This document shows, piece by piece, positions 1-7,043 of a DNA stretch of 13,365 bases (the stretch's first letter is position 1; every line of letters starts with the position of its first letter). The notes beneath the pieces are model-generated. The model worked only from the letters and a program-made list of their open reading frames with translations. It did no database searches and had not been told where the DNA came from. The position numbers were made by a program, and so were the translations under genes. This DNA comes from an uncultured Collinsella sp. Lineage in GTDB: Bacteria; Actinomycetota; Coriobacteriia; Coriobacteriales; Coriobacteriaceae. The stretch lies in contig CAJLRE010000053.1 of assembly GCA_905208975.1 (NCBI GenBank), forward strand, positions 1 through 13,365, written 5' to 3'.

Positions 1-68
1 TATCGGTCGATGATTTCAATCCTGCGGCTAGCCGATGTTCTTCGCAAATAAATGAGGCTTCCCTATTC

Positions 69-123
69 AAAACAGAAAACCCCGCCAAACGTGATTTCCC
101 TAGGGAAAACCCGTTTGGCGGGG
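69..123 (-). terminator. Rho-independent terminator of the lacX-lacC-yhcH unit
   Basis: A perfect 12-base stem (80-91 pairing with 112-123, CCCCGCCAAACG / CGTTTGGCGGGG) is followed on the minus strand by a T-rich stretch (TTTTCTGTTTT). It lies about 60 bases past the yhcH stop codon. The 20-base loop contains a perfect 14-base palindrome (95-108, TTTCCCTAGGGAAA), which could fold as a second hairpin. There is no T-run on the plus side, so the terminator acts on minus-strand transcripts. Confidence 0.85.
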
Positions 124-128
124 TCCTA

Positions 129-154
129 GCGTGATTTCCCTAGGGGAATCACGC
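129..154. repeat. Second hairpin, sharing a 15-base repeat with the terminator
   Basis: GCGTGATT (129-136) pairs with AATCACGC (147-154), and the loop adds CCC/GGG pairs around TA. The 15-mer GTGATTTCCCTAGGG occurs here (131-145) and again inside the terminator loop (91-105), as a direct repeat 40 bases apart. The hairpin sits between the yhcH stop and the terminator. It may be an auxiliary terminator or an mRNA 3'-end stabiliser; the role is inferred. Confidence 0.6.
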
Positions 155-185
155 CATCAGACGAACAGCTCAGCCGAGCAGCTCG

Positions 186-659
186 CTACTCTTCCCAGTA
201 AGCATCTGCAAGCAGCTTAAAGCAAATCTTCTTGACCGGCTGTGCGCCATCGCCCGGGAACTCGAGCGTGGGCATGTGGGGCTCGCCGGCAACGAACAGC
301 GCAAACTTGTCGTCGGCAAGATCGCCGGCGATCGAAGCGTCGGAATCGACCAGATCGTAGTCGTCCTTCTCGTCAAACTCCTGAACCAGCGTCAGGCTGC
401 CCGTGGCGACCTTAAAGGCCTCGCGACCCTCGACGTCGATCTGCAGGTCGTGATAGCGCTGATGCGTCTCATAGTGAGCCTCGGCCTCGGGACGCGTCGT
501 GGGAGCCATGACGTTCGCATAGACCTTGTCGCCCAGAATCGGATGGCTGCCGACCTCGAGCTCTGCCGGGTCGTTCTCCTCGAGCCAGTCGATCAGCACG
601 TCGAGGCCCTTGAGCATTCCGCGGTACTCCTCGATATCGCCCAATGCACCGTAAATCAT
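186..659 (-). CDS. YhcH/YjgK/YiaL family protein, probable sugar anomerase
   Basis: A 157-residue cytoplasmic protein of the usual length for the YhcH/YjgK/YiaL family. Members are cupin-fold, metal-binding proteins found in amino-sugar and sialic-acid operons; the E. coli member (YhcH/NanQ) speeds anomer interconversion of sialic acid. Visible family marks are the central E-x-H-Y-E-T-H-x-x-Y-H-D-L-Q block (about residues 80-93), whose His and Glu residues are expected metal ligands, and the C-terminal GEPHMP followed by VKKICFK. The start is ATG at 659, preceded by GAGGGGA. It is the last gene of the lacX-lacC unit and begins 32 bases after the stop of the nagA relic, which suggests it was once directly downstream of a nagA. 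The exact substrate is unknown; an amino-sugar or tagatose derivative fits the neighbours. Confidence 0.88.
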   Translation of the reverse strand: MIYGALGDIEEYRGMLKGLDVLIDWLEENDPAELEVGSHPILGDKVYANVMAPTTRPEAEAHYETHQRYHDLQIDVEGREAFKVATGSLTLVQEFDEKDDYDLVDSDASIAGDLADDKFALFVAGEPHMPTLEFPGDGAQPVKKICFKLLADAYWEE

Positions 660-691
660 CTAAATCCCCTCTCGGATCGTTTCTTTGGCGG

Positions 692-826
692 CTACTCGGC
701 AAACGCATTGCCGACGCTGTTGCCACCCACATACGTCTCGACCAGGGTAAGGTCGGGATTGAACACGACAGCATCGGCGTCGCGCCCCGGCATAATGCTA
801 CCGCACTTGTCGTCGACTCTAACCAC
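692..826 (-). pseudogene. C-terminal relic of an N-acetylglucosamine/galactosamine-6-phosphate deacetylase (second nagA)
   Basis: Read on the minus strand, 814-692 encodes 40 residues plus a TAG stop that align without gaps to the last 40 residues of the intact nagA at 3557-4726, with 33 of 40 identical. Both contain DKCGSIMPGRDAD and LVETYVGG. Similarity ends abruptly at 814. The 3 in-frame codons above it (to a GTG at 826) have no ribosome site and do not resemble NagA. The rest of the gene, including every metal-binding and catalytic residue, is missing: the lacC stop codon is only 37 bases further up, at 866-864. It lies between lacC and yhcH, so the simplest reading is that a full deacetylase gene once stood here and was deleted internally. 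The family is certain; non-function is inferred from the missing catalytic part. Confidence 0.85.
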
Positions 827-863
827 AAGCAAGCAACCGATGCCGGGGCCGCGGCACAAGCTC

Positions 864-1799
864 CTACAGCTCGGTCACGACAACGCCGTTGTAAACCTCA
901 TCCCAACGATCCATAACCAAGTGGCCGGTCATGGGATCCATGGCGTTAAGCTTGCCGCAGGTATTGGCGGTACGCAACACCGTCTCGTCGTCTGCGCCAG
1001 CAGCGATGGCATGCGCGAAGCCGGCGATAGTGGAGTCGCCAGAACCCGTAGCGTTAACGGCAGGAATATCGGGCGTCTTTGCGCGGAACGCACGGCCATT
1101 GTGGAAGCCAACGGAGCCGGCAGCGCCCATGGACACGACGACCCAGGGGATATCGGAGAAGCGAGCGTCAGAGGCGAGCGCGGCGCGGGGCTCGTCCACA
1201 TCGTCGGTGGTAAAGTTCGTGCCCAGAAGGCCGTTGATCTCGGTCAGGTTAGGCTTGACCAGCTCGGGCTTAATTTCGGACTTAAGGGCGGCCTCGAGCG
1301 AGGCACCCGAGGTATCAAGCAGCACCTTAGCGCCGGCGTTCTCGGCAATGCCCGTGATCTTGGCATAGTAGTCTGCCTCGACACCGCGGGGCAGCGAACC
1401 CGAAATGGTGACGACGTCGGCCTTACCTGCAAGCTCGGTAAACTTGGCGGTAAAGGCATCGAGCTCCTCGGGGGCAATTGTCGGGCCGCTCTCGAGCAGC
1501 TCGGTCTGGTTGCCGGCGTGGAGAATGTTAAGGCAAATGCGAGTCTCGCCCTTGATGGGCACAAAATCGTTGTTAATACCGTTGGCGTCCATGAGCTCAG
1601 CCATGTAGGCGCCCATGTGGCCGCCGAGCAGACCGGTTGCCACAACGTCGTCGCCCAGCTGGCCCAGGACGCGGGCCACGTTGAGGCCCTTGCCGCCGGC
1701 GGTCTTTTCGGGCGTCACGCGGTTGACGTCGTCGATAATGAGCTCATCGAGCTGATAGCGCGTATCGACAGACGGGTTCATCGTAACGGTGAGGATCAT
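864..1799 (-). CDS. lacC: LacC-type tagatose-6-phosphate kinase (PfkB/ribokinase family)
   Basis: A 311-residue PfkB-family sugar-phosphate kinase. It would transfer phosphate from ATP to tagatose-6-phosphate to give tagatose-1,6-bisphosphate in the cytoplasm; some relatives also use fructose-1-phosphate. The opening MILTVTMNPSVD, the PfkB signature AGGKGLNVARVL (34-45), GETR (84-87), GSLPRG (134-139) and the nucleotide/active-site block NATGSGDSTIAG (249-260, catalytic base Asp255) are all present, and the whole reads closely like staphylococcal/streptococcal LacC. Length is normal. ATG at 1799 follows AAGGAG by 6 bases. It lies 59 bases after the LacX-like gene. With AgaS feeding tagatose-6-phosphate, tagatose is the likely substrate, but 1-phosphofructokinase is the main alternative. 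The partner tagatose-bisphosphate aldolase is not in the window. Confidence 0.85.
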   Translation of the reverse strand: MILTVTMNPSVDTRYQLDELIIDDVNRVTPEKTAGGKGLNVARVLGQLGDDVVATGLLGGHMGAYMAELMDANGINNDFVPIKGETRICLNILHAGNQTELLESGPTIAPEELDAFTAKFTELAGKADVVTISGSLPRGVEADYYAKITGIAENAGAKVLLDTSGASLEAALKSEIKPELVKPNLTEINGLLGTNFTTDDVDEPRAALASDARFSDIPWVVVSMGAAGSVGFHNGRAFRAKTPDIPAVNATGSGDSTIAGFAHAIAAGADDETVLRTANTCGKLNAMDPMTGHLVMDRWDEVYNGVVVTEL

Positions 1800-1858
1800 T
1801 TTTAGCTCCTTATCTCGCAGGCTCCTTGTGCCTCGCGATACGAGTCGACAAAACGGAA

Positions 1859-2740
1859 TTACAGAATCTCAATCGTGAACGAGCGAACGACGGTCTCCTT
1901 AGGCTTGGCGACAAGGCAGCCGCGCTTGTGCTCAAGCACGTCATCCTCATCGGAACAGGTCGAAAGGCCGCCCCAGGGCTCAACTGCCACAAAATCGCCC
2001 TCGGGCTTACTCCACACAATGAGATACGGGAAACCCTCAAAGCTCAGGCGAACGCCCTTGTCCTCGCCCTTTTTGGAAAGCGTGACCTGACGGCTCTCGA
2101 GCACGTCAAAGATGGTCTCCGCGAAATCGAAGAGCTCGTGCGATAGGGGCAGCGTCTTTCCCACCATGGGGTTCTTTGAACGGTTAGCTACATCAATCAA
2201 TCCGGTCGAGGGTACGGCGGTACAAAGCTCCGCAGCCTCGTCTTTCTCAAAACGCAACTCGTAGTCCGTATAGGCCTCACCCTCGTCGAGCGGACACCTA
2301 AAGCCGGGATGACCGCCGATAAAGAACGGCATGTCCTCGGTACCCTCGTTGGTAACCTCATAGGCGACACGCACGGCGGCGTCCTCAAGCGTATAACGAG
2401 CAACAAGCTTAAACGGGTAGGGATAATCGCTCAGCAGCGCGGCGTTATCCTCGGATGCCAGGCACATAGCCAGCTCGTTTGCGCTTTGGCTCAACAGCTT
2501 CCACTCCTGCTTGCGCGCAAAGCCGTGGCGGGCGAGCTTCACATGATGCCCGGCAAACGTCATGGCGCTACCATTGCGCAAGCCTCCGCAAATCGGGAAG
2601 CAAATCGGTGCCTGGCCGGACCACACGGCGGGATCGCCCTGCCACAGATACTCGCGACCTCCAGCCTCAATCGAGGTAAACGAGCCGCCGGCCGTGGAGA
2701 CCTTGATAGAAATCGAATCGTTGGAGAGAGCGTATTCCAT
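1859..2740 (-). CDS. Aldose 1-epimerase family protein, LacX-like
   Basis: A 293-residue galactose-mutarotase-like protein that probably interconverts alpha and beta anomers of a hexose or hexose phosphate in the cytoplasm. The order of motifs matches LacX: EYLWQGDPAVWSGQAPICFP (30-49), RHGF with the expected catalytic His72, GGHPGFR with His144, and VAVEPWGG with the expected catalytic Glu254. The reading frame stays open upstream to 2848, but the ATG at 2740 is chosen because AAAGGA lies 6 bases before it and because LacX proteins begin at this point; the upstream residues look non-coding. It is first in a minus-strand unit with lacC and yhcH. In lactic acid bacteria, lacX accompanies tagatose-pathway genes, which supports the LacC reading. 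The precise substrate is not known. Confidence 0.85.
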   Translation of the reverse strand: MEYALSNDSISIKVSTAGGSFTSIEAGGREYLWQGDPAVWSGQAPICFPICGGLRNGSAMTFAGHHVKLARHGFARKQEWKLLSQSANELAMCLASEDNAALLSDYPYPFKLVARYTLEDAAVRVAYEVTNEGTEDMPFFIGGHPGFRCPLDEGEAYTDYELRFEKDEAAELCTAVPSTGLIDVANRSKNPMVGKTLPLSHELFDFAETIFDVLESRQVTLSKKGEDKGVRLSFEGFPYLIVWSKPEGDFVAVEPWGGLSTCSDEDDVLEHKRGCLVAKPKETVVRSFTIEIL

Positions 2741-2896
2741 TGCCCATCCTTTCGAACAACTGCTTTTTGCTCGCAAGTACCCGTCTCGGCCCTGACCAAA
2801 GGACAAACCCGCACGTTCATCGATGCGTCCGGTATCCCAGCCATGCAACGGGGTACCATACAGACATTGATCTAATTACAGCTGAAAGGCCTTCTT

Positions 2897-3481
2897 ATGC
2901 GAACCATCATCCTTTATGCCTCACGCCACCACGGCAATACGAAAAAGCTCGTGGACGCCATCGTTGAGGCGCACCCCGAAATCGATACCCTCGACGTCAA
3001 GGCGCTCGGTAAAAACGAGTACCCCGACCTGCACGAATACCATCTGATCGGCGTCGCCACGGGCATTTATTACTCCGAGATCGACAAAGATATGGCGCGC
3101 GTGCTCACTAACGTGCTGCAGCCGCAGGACAAGGTGTTTGGCCTTATGACCTACGGTGGCAAAAACAAGTGGTACGGCAAGGATATCGATGGCATCTGCC
3201 GCATGAGGCAGGCCATCTTTATGGGTGTCTACGGCTGCCCCGGCTTTGATACGTGGGGGCCGTTCAAACTCACCGGCGGTGTCCAAAAGGGACACCCGAC
3301 CGCTGAGGAAATTAAGGGCGCCGTCGACTTCTTCGACAAGATCGAAGACGAGTATGGCGACATCATCGTCGAAGAGTACGCCAAGCGCGAGAAGCGTCTA
3401 GCCTACGAAAAGGAGCATCCTGCGGGAGGTCTTGTGGCCGGCGTTAAGCGCACGGCAAAGAAGATCGCTAACAAGCTGTAA
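2897..3481 (+). CDS. Flavodoxin-like protein
   Basis: A 194-residue protein with a flavodoxin fold. The N-terminal YASRHHGNTKK (7-17) is the loop that binds the FMN phosphate after the first beta strand, and GVATGIYYSEID (52-63) and MTYGGKNKWYG (92-102) sit where the other flavin-contacting loops occur. It has an added basic C-terminal tail (about residues 160-194, rich in Lys and Arg) not needed for the fold. It has no signal peptide, so it is a cytoplasmic electron carrier or small flavin reductase. ATG at 2897 follows AAAGG with a 7-base spacer. It is the only plus-strand gene within the sugar cluster, diverging from the LacX-like gene across 156 bases, and has its own terminator. The redox partner is unknown and a link to sugar use is not shown. 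Confidence 0.85.
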   Translation: MRTIILYASRHHGNTKKLVDAIVEAHPEIDTLDVKALGKNEYPDLHEYHLIGVATGIYYSEIDKDMARVLTNVLQPQDKVFGLMTYGGKNKWYGKDIDGICRMRQAIFMGVYGCPGFDTWGPFKLTGGVQKGHPTAEEIKGAVDFFDKIEDEYGDIIVEEYAKREKRLAYEKEHPAGGLVAGVKRTAKKIANKL

Positions 3482-3512
3482 CTGTTAAGGTGCTTTTGAG
3501 CGTTTAACCCAT

Positions 3513-3549
3513 ACGGCGGGTCCGAGCAGATTCGGGCCCGCCGTCTTTT
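3513..3549 (+). terminator. Rho-independent terminator after the flavodoxin-like gene
   Basis: A 13-base stem (3513-3525 with 3532-3544, one G-T pair) with a 6-base loop is followed by CTTTTT on the plus strand. It starts 31 bases after the flavodoxin stop and ends just before the convergent nagA stop. No T-run is seen on the minus side. Confidence 0.9.
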
Positions 3550-3556
3550 TCTATCG

Positions 3557-4726
3557 TTACTCGGTAAAGGCGTTGCCGACGCTCTGGCCGCCAACATACG
3601 TCTCGACGAGGGTGAGCTCACAGTCGAACACGACAAAGTCGGCGTCGCGACCCGGCATGATGCTGCCGCACTTATCCTCGATGTGCGCGGAGCGCGCCGG
3701 CACCTCGGTTGCCATGCGAATGGCGATATCGGCGCTGGCGATGCCCCAGTCGACGATGTTCTTGACGCCCTGGGCAAGCGTGAGCACCGAGCCGGCAATG
3801 CTCTTGCCGTCGGCGAGCCAGCACAAGTTGTCCTTCATGATGACGTCCATGCCGCCACTGGTGTAGCTGCCCTCGGGCATGCCGCCGCAGCCCAGGCAGT
3901 CGGTGATGAGCACCGTATGCTGCCAGCCCTTTGCCTGCAGCAGCGCCTTGATGGCGGCAGGGTTCACGTGCTTGCCGTCACAGATGATCTCGGCGTAGGT
4001 CTCGGGCGTGGACATGGCAGCACCCACGACACCGGGCTCACGGTGATGCAGCCCGCGCTGGCCGTTATAGGTATGCGTAAAGCAGCTGGCGCCGGCGTTG
4101 ATGGCGGCGATGCACTCATCGTAGGTGGCGTCGGAGTGACCGATGCTGGTCACCACACCCTTGGCGTTCAGAGCAGCCGCATAAGCAGCGGCACCGTCGC
4201 GCTCGGCCGCCATGGCGCTCTTAACGATGCGGCCACCCGCAGCCTCCTGCCACTGATCGAAGACCTCCTCGGAGGGGTCGATCAGATAAGCGGGGTTCTG
4301 CGCGCCCACGTGCTTCATGGTAAAGAAGGGGCCCTCCAGGTAGATGCCCTGAATGCGAGCACCGCAGAAGTCGGGGCCGCGACCCTCGTCCGCCTGAGCG
4401 ATGGCGGCGCAGGCGTCCTTGATCTGCTCGACGCCATCGGTGAACGTCGTGGGTAGCCAGCTGGTGGTACCGCGACGGGCGAGCTCAGTCGAGCTGATAT
4501 CGATACCCTCGGGGTCGTTATCGGTAGTTGAGTGGTTGTAGAAGCCATGGATGTGGGTATCGACCATACCCGGTGCGATCCACGATCCCGTGTAGTCCTT
4601 GATCTCGCAAGAGGGCTCGTCGGCCTGCCAGGCGCCAAAGACGCCATCCTCGACCATAAGATAGCCGCCCAGCTGCGGACCTGCCGGCAAGAAGAACTTG
4701 TCAGCCTTAATTGCGTACGTGCTCAT
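3557..4726 (-). CDS. nagA: N-acetylhexosamine-6-phosphate deacetylase (NagA/AgaA type)
   Basis: A 389-residue amidohydrolase that removes acetate from GlcNAc-6-phosphate or GalNAc-6-phosphate in the cytoplasm. Metal and catalytic residues are visible: HIH (58-60), LEGPF with Glu131, GHSDA with His197, FTHTYN with His218, the substrate loop HHREPG (227-232), DGKHVNP (250-256) and LITD with the general acid/base Asp276. The frame runs up to a GTG at 4732, but the ATG at 4726 is chosen because AAGGAG overlaps the GTG and stands at proper spacing to the ATG. The sequence after His218 (YNGQRG instead of the more usual F-N-A-M) suggests a variant subgroup. The neighbouring agaS favours GalNAc-6-phosphate as substrate (AgaA role), though GlcNAc cannot be excluded. 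A terminator separates it from agaS upstream, so read-through or its own promoter is needed. Confidence 0.92.
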   Translation of the reverse strand: MSTYAIKADKFFLPAGPQLGGYLMVEDGVFGAWQADEPSCEIKDYTGSWIAPGMVDTHIHGFYNHSTTDNDPEGIDISSTELARRGTTSWLPTTFTDGVEQIKDACAAIAQADEGRGPDFCGARIQGIYLEGPFFTMKHVGAQNPAYLIDPSEEVFDQWQEAAGGRIVKSAMAAERDGAAAYAAALNAKGVVTSIGHSDATYDECIAAINAGASCFTHTYNGQRGLHHREPGVVGAAMSTPETYAEIICDGKHVNPAAIKALLQAKGWQHTVLITDCLGCGGMPEGSYTSGGMDVIMKDNLCWLADGKSIAGSVLTLAQGVKNIVDWGIASADIAIRMATEVPARSAHIEDKCGSIMPGRDADFVVFDCELTLVETYVGGQSVGNAFTE

Positions 4727-4765
4727 ATGCACTCCTTGCTTCTAAAGCAGTTGACTGTGGTGATG

Positions 4766-4771
4766 CTTATA
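4766..4771 (-). promoter_or_regulatory. Possible -10 box for nagA
   Basis: TATAAG on the minus strand lies 39 bases before the nagA ATG and just past the terminator of agaS. No good -35 box is seen at the right distance; the nearby sequence is the T-run of the terminator. It would let nagA be expressed apart from agaS, but the call is weak. Confidence 0.25.
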
Positions 4772-4784
4772 CCCGGTCCAAGTG

Positions 4785-4826
4785 AAAACAAAAAGCGCCC
4801 GCCCGCCGTTATGAGCGGACGGGCGC
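4785..4826 (-). terminator. Rho-independent terminator after agaS
   Basis: A 12-base GC stem (4815-4826 with 4795-4806, one G-T pair) is followed on the minus strand by TTTTTGTTTT. It lies 20 bases after the agaS stop and 59 bases before the nagA start, so it would limit transcription from agaS into nagA. Confidence 0.88.
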
Positions 4827-4845
4827 CCTTACAGGGGGGACGCGA

Positions 4846-6012
4846 TTAAGCGGTGAAGGGGTGAATCGTCACGCCCTTAACCACGCGGTTGACCGTGCCG
4901 GTGGGGCTCGGCGTATCGGGCGTGTTGCCCACGCGCACGGAGTTGAGCAGGCTGATGGCCTGGGCAAACATCACGAACGGCAGGGCAAGGTAGCCCTCGG
5001 GGAGTACCTCATAGCCCTTAAAGGTGAAGGACTCGCCCTCGTAGACGGTAGCGCCATCCTGCTGAACGGCAACGGTGTGCTGAGCGATCTCGTCGCCACC
5101 GATCTCGTTGAGGATGTCGATATCGTACTGACGGGTGTAGGCATCGTTGTTGACGAACACGAACACGAGGGTCTTGTCGTCGACGAAGGACTTGGGTCCG
5201 TGACGATAGCCCATAGAGGTGTCGTAGGAAGTAGCGACCAGACCGTGAGCGAGCTCGAGGATCTTGAGCTGGCTCTCCTGGGCAAGGCCACCGAAGGAGC
5301 CGGAACCCAAGTAGGTCACGCGGTTGAAGTCGCCAGCCAGGTAATCGGCAACCTCGGACTCGCGAGCGATGACCTCCTCGCCCATCTTGGCGATGGTCTC
5401 GACCCACTCGGCCTTCTGCTCGTCGGAAGCCTCGTCAAAGATGAGGGTAGAGAGCAGGGTCATGCAGGTGTAGGAACCGGTCATGGCGAAGCCCTTGTCG
5501 TTGGCGCGCGGGATGAGCAGCGTCAGCGCATTGGGGTCATCAGCGGACTCGACAGCGAGCTTGCCCTCGGGAGCGCAGGTGATGTTGAGGAACTTGACGT
5601 TGTGGACGAGCTCCTTGGCAACGGCGACGGCGGCAAGGCTCTCGGGGCTGTTGCCAGAGCGGGCAAAGGAAACCACGAGCGTGGGATCCTCGGCGCGCAG
5701 GAAGTCGCGCGGGGCGCTCACGATATCGGTCGTGGCGATGGGCTTAAAGTCGTAGAGATCAGTGTTGCCAGCGTGACGCAGGTACGGGGCGCAGGTATCG
5801 CCAACATAGTCGGACGTACCGGCACCGGTGAAGACAACGGACAGACGGCCCTCGCCCATAGCACGAGCCTCGGCCAGGAAGGCCTCGATGGCCTCTTTGT
5901 TCTCGCGATAGATGTTGAGCGTATCACGCCAAAGCTCGGGCTGCTGAGCAATCTCGGCCGTGGTGATCTGGGCGCCGAGCTCGGTGAGCTCCTCGACACT
6001 CTTCTCGAACAT
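4846..6012 (-). CDS. agaS: AgaS-type SIS-domain galactosamine-6-phosphate deaminase/isomerase
   Basis: A 388-residue protein with tandem sugar isomerase (SIS) domains. AgaS converts galactosamine-6-phosphate to tagatose-6-phosphate and ammonia in the GalNAc/GalN pathway. Family signs are the N-terminal TTAEIAQQPELWRDTL (17-32), FTGAGTS (61-67) for phosphosugar binding, SFARSGNSPES (115-125), NDKGFAMT (171-178) and RHGPKSF in the second SIS domain. This pattern separates AgaS from GlmS (no glutaminase domain) and from NagB. The length is that of the family. ATG at 6012 is preceded by GAGAGG. It follows the regulator gene and has a promoter and operator of its own in the 114-base gap, and its transcript ends at the terminator at 4785-4826. 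AgaS is the best single piece of evidence that this cluster handles galactosamine rather than only glucosamine. Confidence 0.9.
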   Translation of the reverse strand: MFEKSVEELTELGAQITTAEIAQQPELWRDTLNIYRENKEAIEAFLAEARAMGEGRLSVVFTGAGTSDYVGDTCAPYLRHAGNTDLYDFKPIATTDIVSAPRDFLRAEDPTLVVSFARSGNSPESLAAVAVAKELVHNVKFLNITCAPEGKLAVESADDPNALTLLIPRANDKGFAMTGSYTCMTLLSTLIFDEASDEQKAEWVETIAKMGEEVIARESEVADYLAGDFNRVTYLGSGSFGGLAQESQLKILELAHGLVATSYDTSMGYRHGPKSFVDDKTLVFVFVNNDAYTRQYDIDILNEIGGDEIAQHTVAVQQDGATVYEGESFTFKGYEVLPEGYLALPFVMFAQAISLLNSVRVGNTPDTPSPTGTVNRVVKGVTIHPFTA

Positions 6013-6051
6013 TTCTAATACCTCTCTCTAGAAGTAATCCTCTGACGTGCA

Positions 6052-6057
6052 ATTATA
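6052..6057 (-). promoter_or_regulatory. -10 box of the agaS promoter
   Basis: A perfect TATAAT on the minus strand, 40 bases before the agaS start codon. The -35 region is poor in consensus and falls in the adjoining operator (6073-6088), as expected for a promoter shut by a repressor that covers the -35 box. Confidence 0.6.
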
Positions 6058-6072
6058 CACTTCGGTTGGTTA

Positions 6073-6088
6073 TCTGGTAGTAACCAGT
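6073..6088. promoter_or_regulatory. Operator palindrome upstream of agaS
   Basis: TCTGGT-AGTA-ACCAGT is a near-perfect 6-4-6 inverted repeat. Its 13-base core CTGGTAGTAACCA is identical to that of the site upstream of the PTS operon (10367-10379). HutC-family regulators of the NagR/DasR kind bind ACTGGT-CTAG-ACCACT, with the same half-sites and the same 4-base spacer. The site is about 16 bases upstream of the -10 box, over the -35 region, and next to the gene of a HutC-type regulator. Binding is inferred. Confidence 0.75.
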
Positions 6089-6126
6089 TAAATGCAAAGA
6101 ATCACCATATGGAAACGATGCGGACA

Positions 6127-6858
6127 CTAGTTGCTACGCTGGTGGTAAACCTTGTATTTAAACTGATCGGCACGAGCAACCGAGAGTGTATACTCCACAA
6201 CCTCGTTTGACTCGTTATACGTAGTCCTGACCAAATCGAGCACAGGCGAGCCCTCGACAATTCCCAAAAGGTGGGCGTCGGTGGGACGGGCTATGCTCGC
6301 ATAGAACTCCTCTTCAGCCACGCGTATCTTTTGCTGAAAGTCCTGCTCAATCACATCGTAAAGCGGCTTGCGCTCCAGCAGCGGTCGCTTTAGGGACAGA
6401 AATTGACGAACCGGTAGATAGCTGCGTTCGACCATCATGGGCATGTTGTCGGCAGAACGAAGGCGCTTAAGCTTAAAAATGCGATCACCGATACGCAATC
6501 CCATATGCTCGGCCAGATTCTTATCGGCCTCCATCTCGCAAAACTCGAGAATCGTGGTCTCGGGGTCACGACCCATCGCGCGCATCTGCTCGGTAAAGCT
6601 GTAGGACTGCATAAGATTGGTTGCCTTTGCCGAACGGTCGGTCACAAAGGTACCGCGACCGTGCTGCCGAACCACCAGTCCTAAACGCTCCAGTTCCTGC
6701 AGAGCCAAGCGTACCGTAGTGCGCGAGAGACCATAGCGCTCCGAAAGTTCGCGCTCGGAAGGAATCATGTCACCAGCGCGATATTCATGGTCAATCTTTT
6801 CGGTCAGAATATCGACCAGCTGATCGTACAGCGGTTGCTTACGCGCTCCGATCGCCAT
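6127..6858 (-). CDS. GntR-family (HutC/UTRA) regulator of the amino-sugar cluster
   Basis: A 243-residue DNA-binding regulator. An N-terminal GntR winged helix (about 8-73) contains PSERELSERYGLSRTTVR (33-50) and the wing GRGTFV (67-72). A UTRA effector domain (about 95-236) follows, which in NagR/YvoA and DasR binds amino-sugar phosphates. Length and layout match NagR-type proteins. ATG at 6858 follows GGGAGG with a 5-base spacer. It lies between the PTS operon and agaS, and identical operator cores stand before both, so it is probably a repressor released by a sugar phosphate such as GalN-6-phosphate or GalNAc-6-phosphate. No terminator is seen between it and agaS, so some read-through into agaS is likely. 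AgaR of Proteobacteria is a DeoR protein; this is the GntR counterpart. The effector is not shown by sequence. Confidence 0.9.
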   Translation of the reverse strand: MAIGARKQPLYDQLVDILTEKIDHEYRAGDMIPSERELSERYGLSRTTVRLALQELERLGLVVRQHGRGTFVTDRSAKATNLMQSYSFTEQMRAMGRDPETTILEFCEMEADKNLAEHMGLRIGDRIFKLKRLRSADNMPMMVERSYLPVRQFLSLKRPLLERKPLYDVIEQDFQQKIRVAEEEFYASIARPTDAHLLGIVEGSPVLDLVRTTYNESNEVVEYTLSVARADQFKYKVYHQRSN

Positions 6859-6939
6859 CCTATCCTCCCTTTTGCTCGAATTCGGCTAACTACCTAGGGT
6901 GTTAAGCATTATCAGTCCGCAACACCCGACTCATCAAGA

Positions 6940-6973
6940 AAACAAAAGCCGCGCGCTCTTACGAGCACGCGGC
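6940..6973 (-). terminator. Rho-independent terminator of the PTS operon
   Basis: An 11-base stem (6963-6973 with 6948-6958, one G-T pair) with a 4-base loop is followed on the minus strand by TTTTGTTTTC. It begins 71 bases past the EIID stop codon and separates the PTS operon from the regulator gene. Confidence 0.9.
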
Positions 6974-7043
6974 TTTTAACATACACATGGCTTAAGGGGT
7001 CGGGGTGTGAGCCGCGTAGGGACACACCCCTCAAGCTAGAGCC

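Noticed and set aside
276..1805. A 509-codon open frame on the plus strand across yhcH, the nagA relic and lacC
   Set aside because: It is antisense to genes with clear family motifs and normal ribosome sites; long antisense frames are expected in GC-rich coding DNA.
2741..2896. Promoters for the divergent LacX-like and flavodoxin-like genes
   Set aside because: Both must exist, but I found no pair of -35 and -10 boxes at proper spacing on either strand, so no site is claimed.
4772..4786. A possible GntR-regulator operator upstream of nagA (ACTTGGACCGGGT on the minus strand)
   Set aside because: Only loose resemblance to the half-sites, wrong spacing and no inverted symmetry compared with the two strong operators.
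4861..6018. A 385-codon plus-strand frame opposite agaS
   Set aside because: It mirrors the agaS frame, has no family resemblance and no ribosome site; the minus-strand AgaS motifs are unambiguous.
6879..6909. An imperfect palindrome around CCTAGG upstream of the GntR gene as a self-operator
   Set aside because: Its arms (CTAAC/GTTAAG) do not resemble the TGGT/ACCA half-sites of the two shared operators; symmetry is poor and short.
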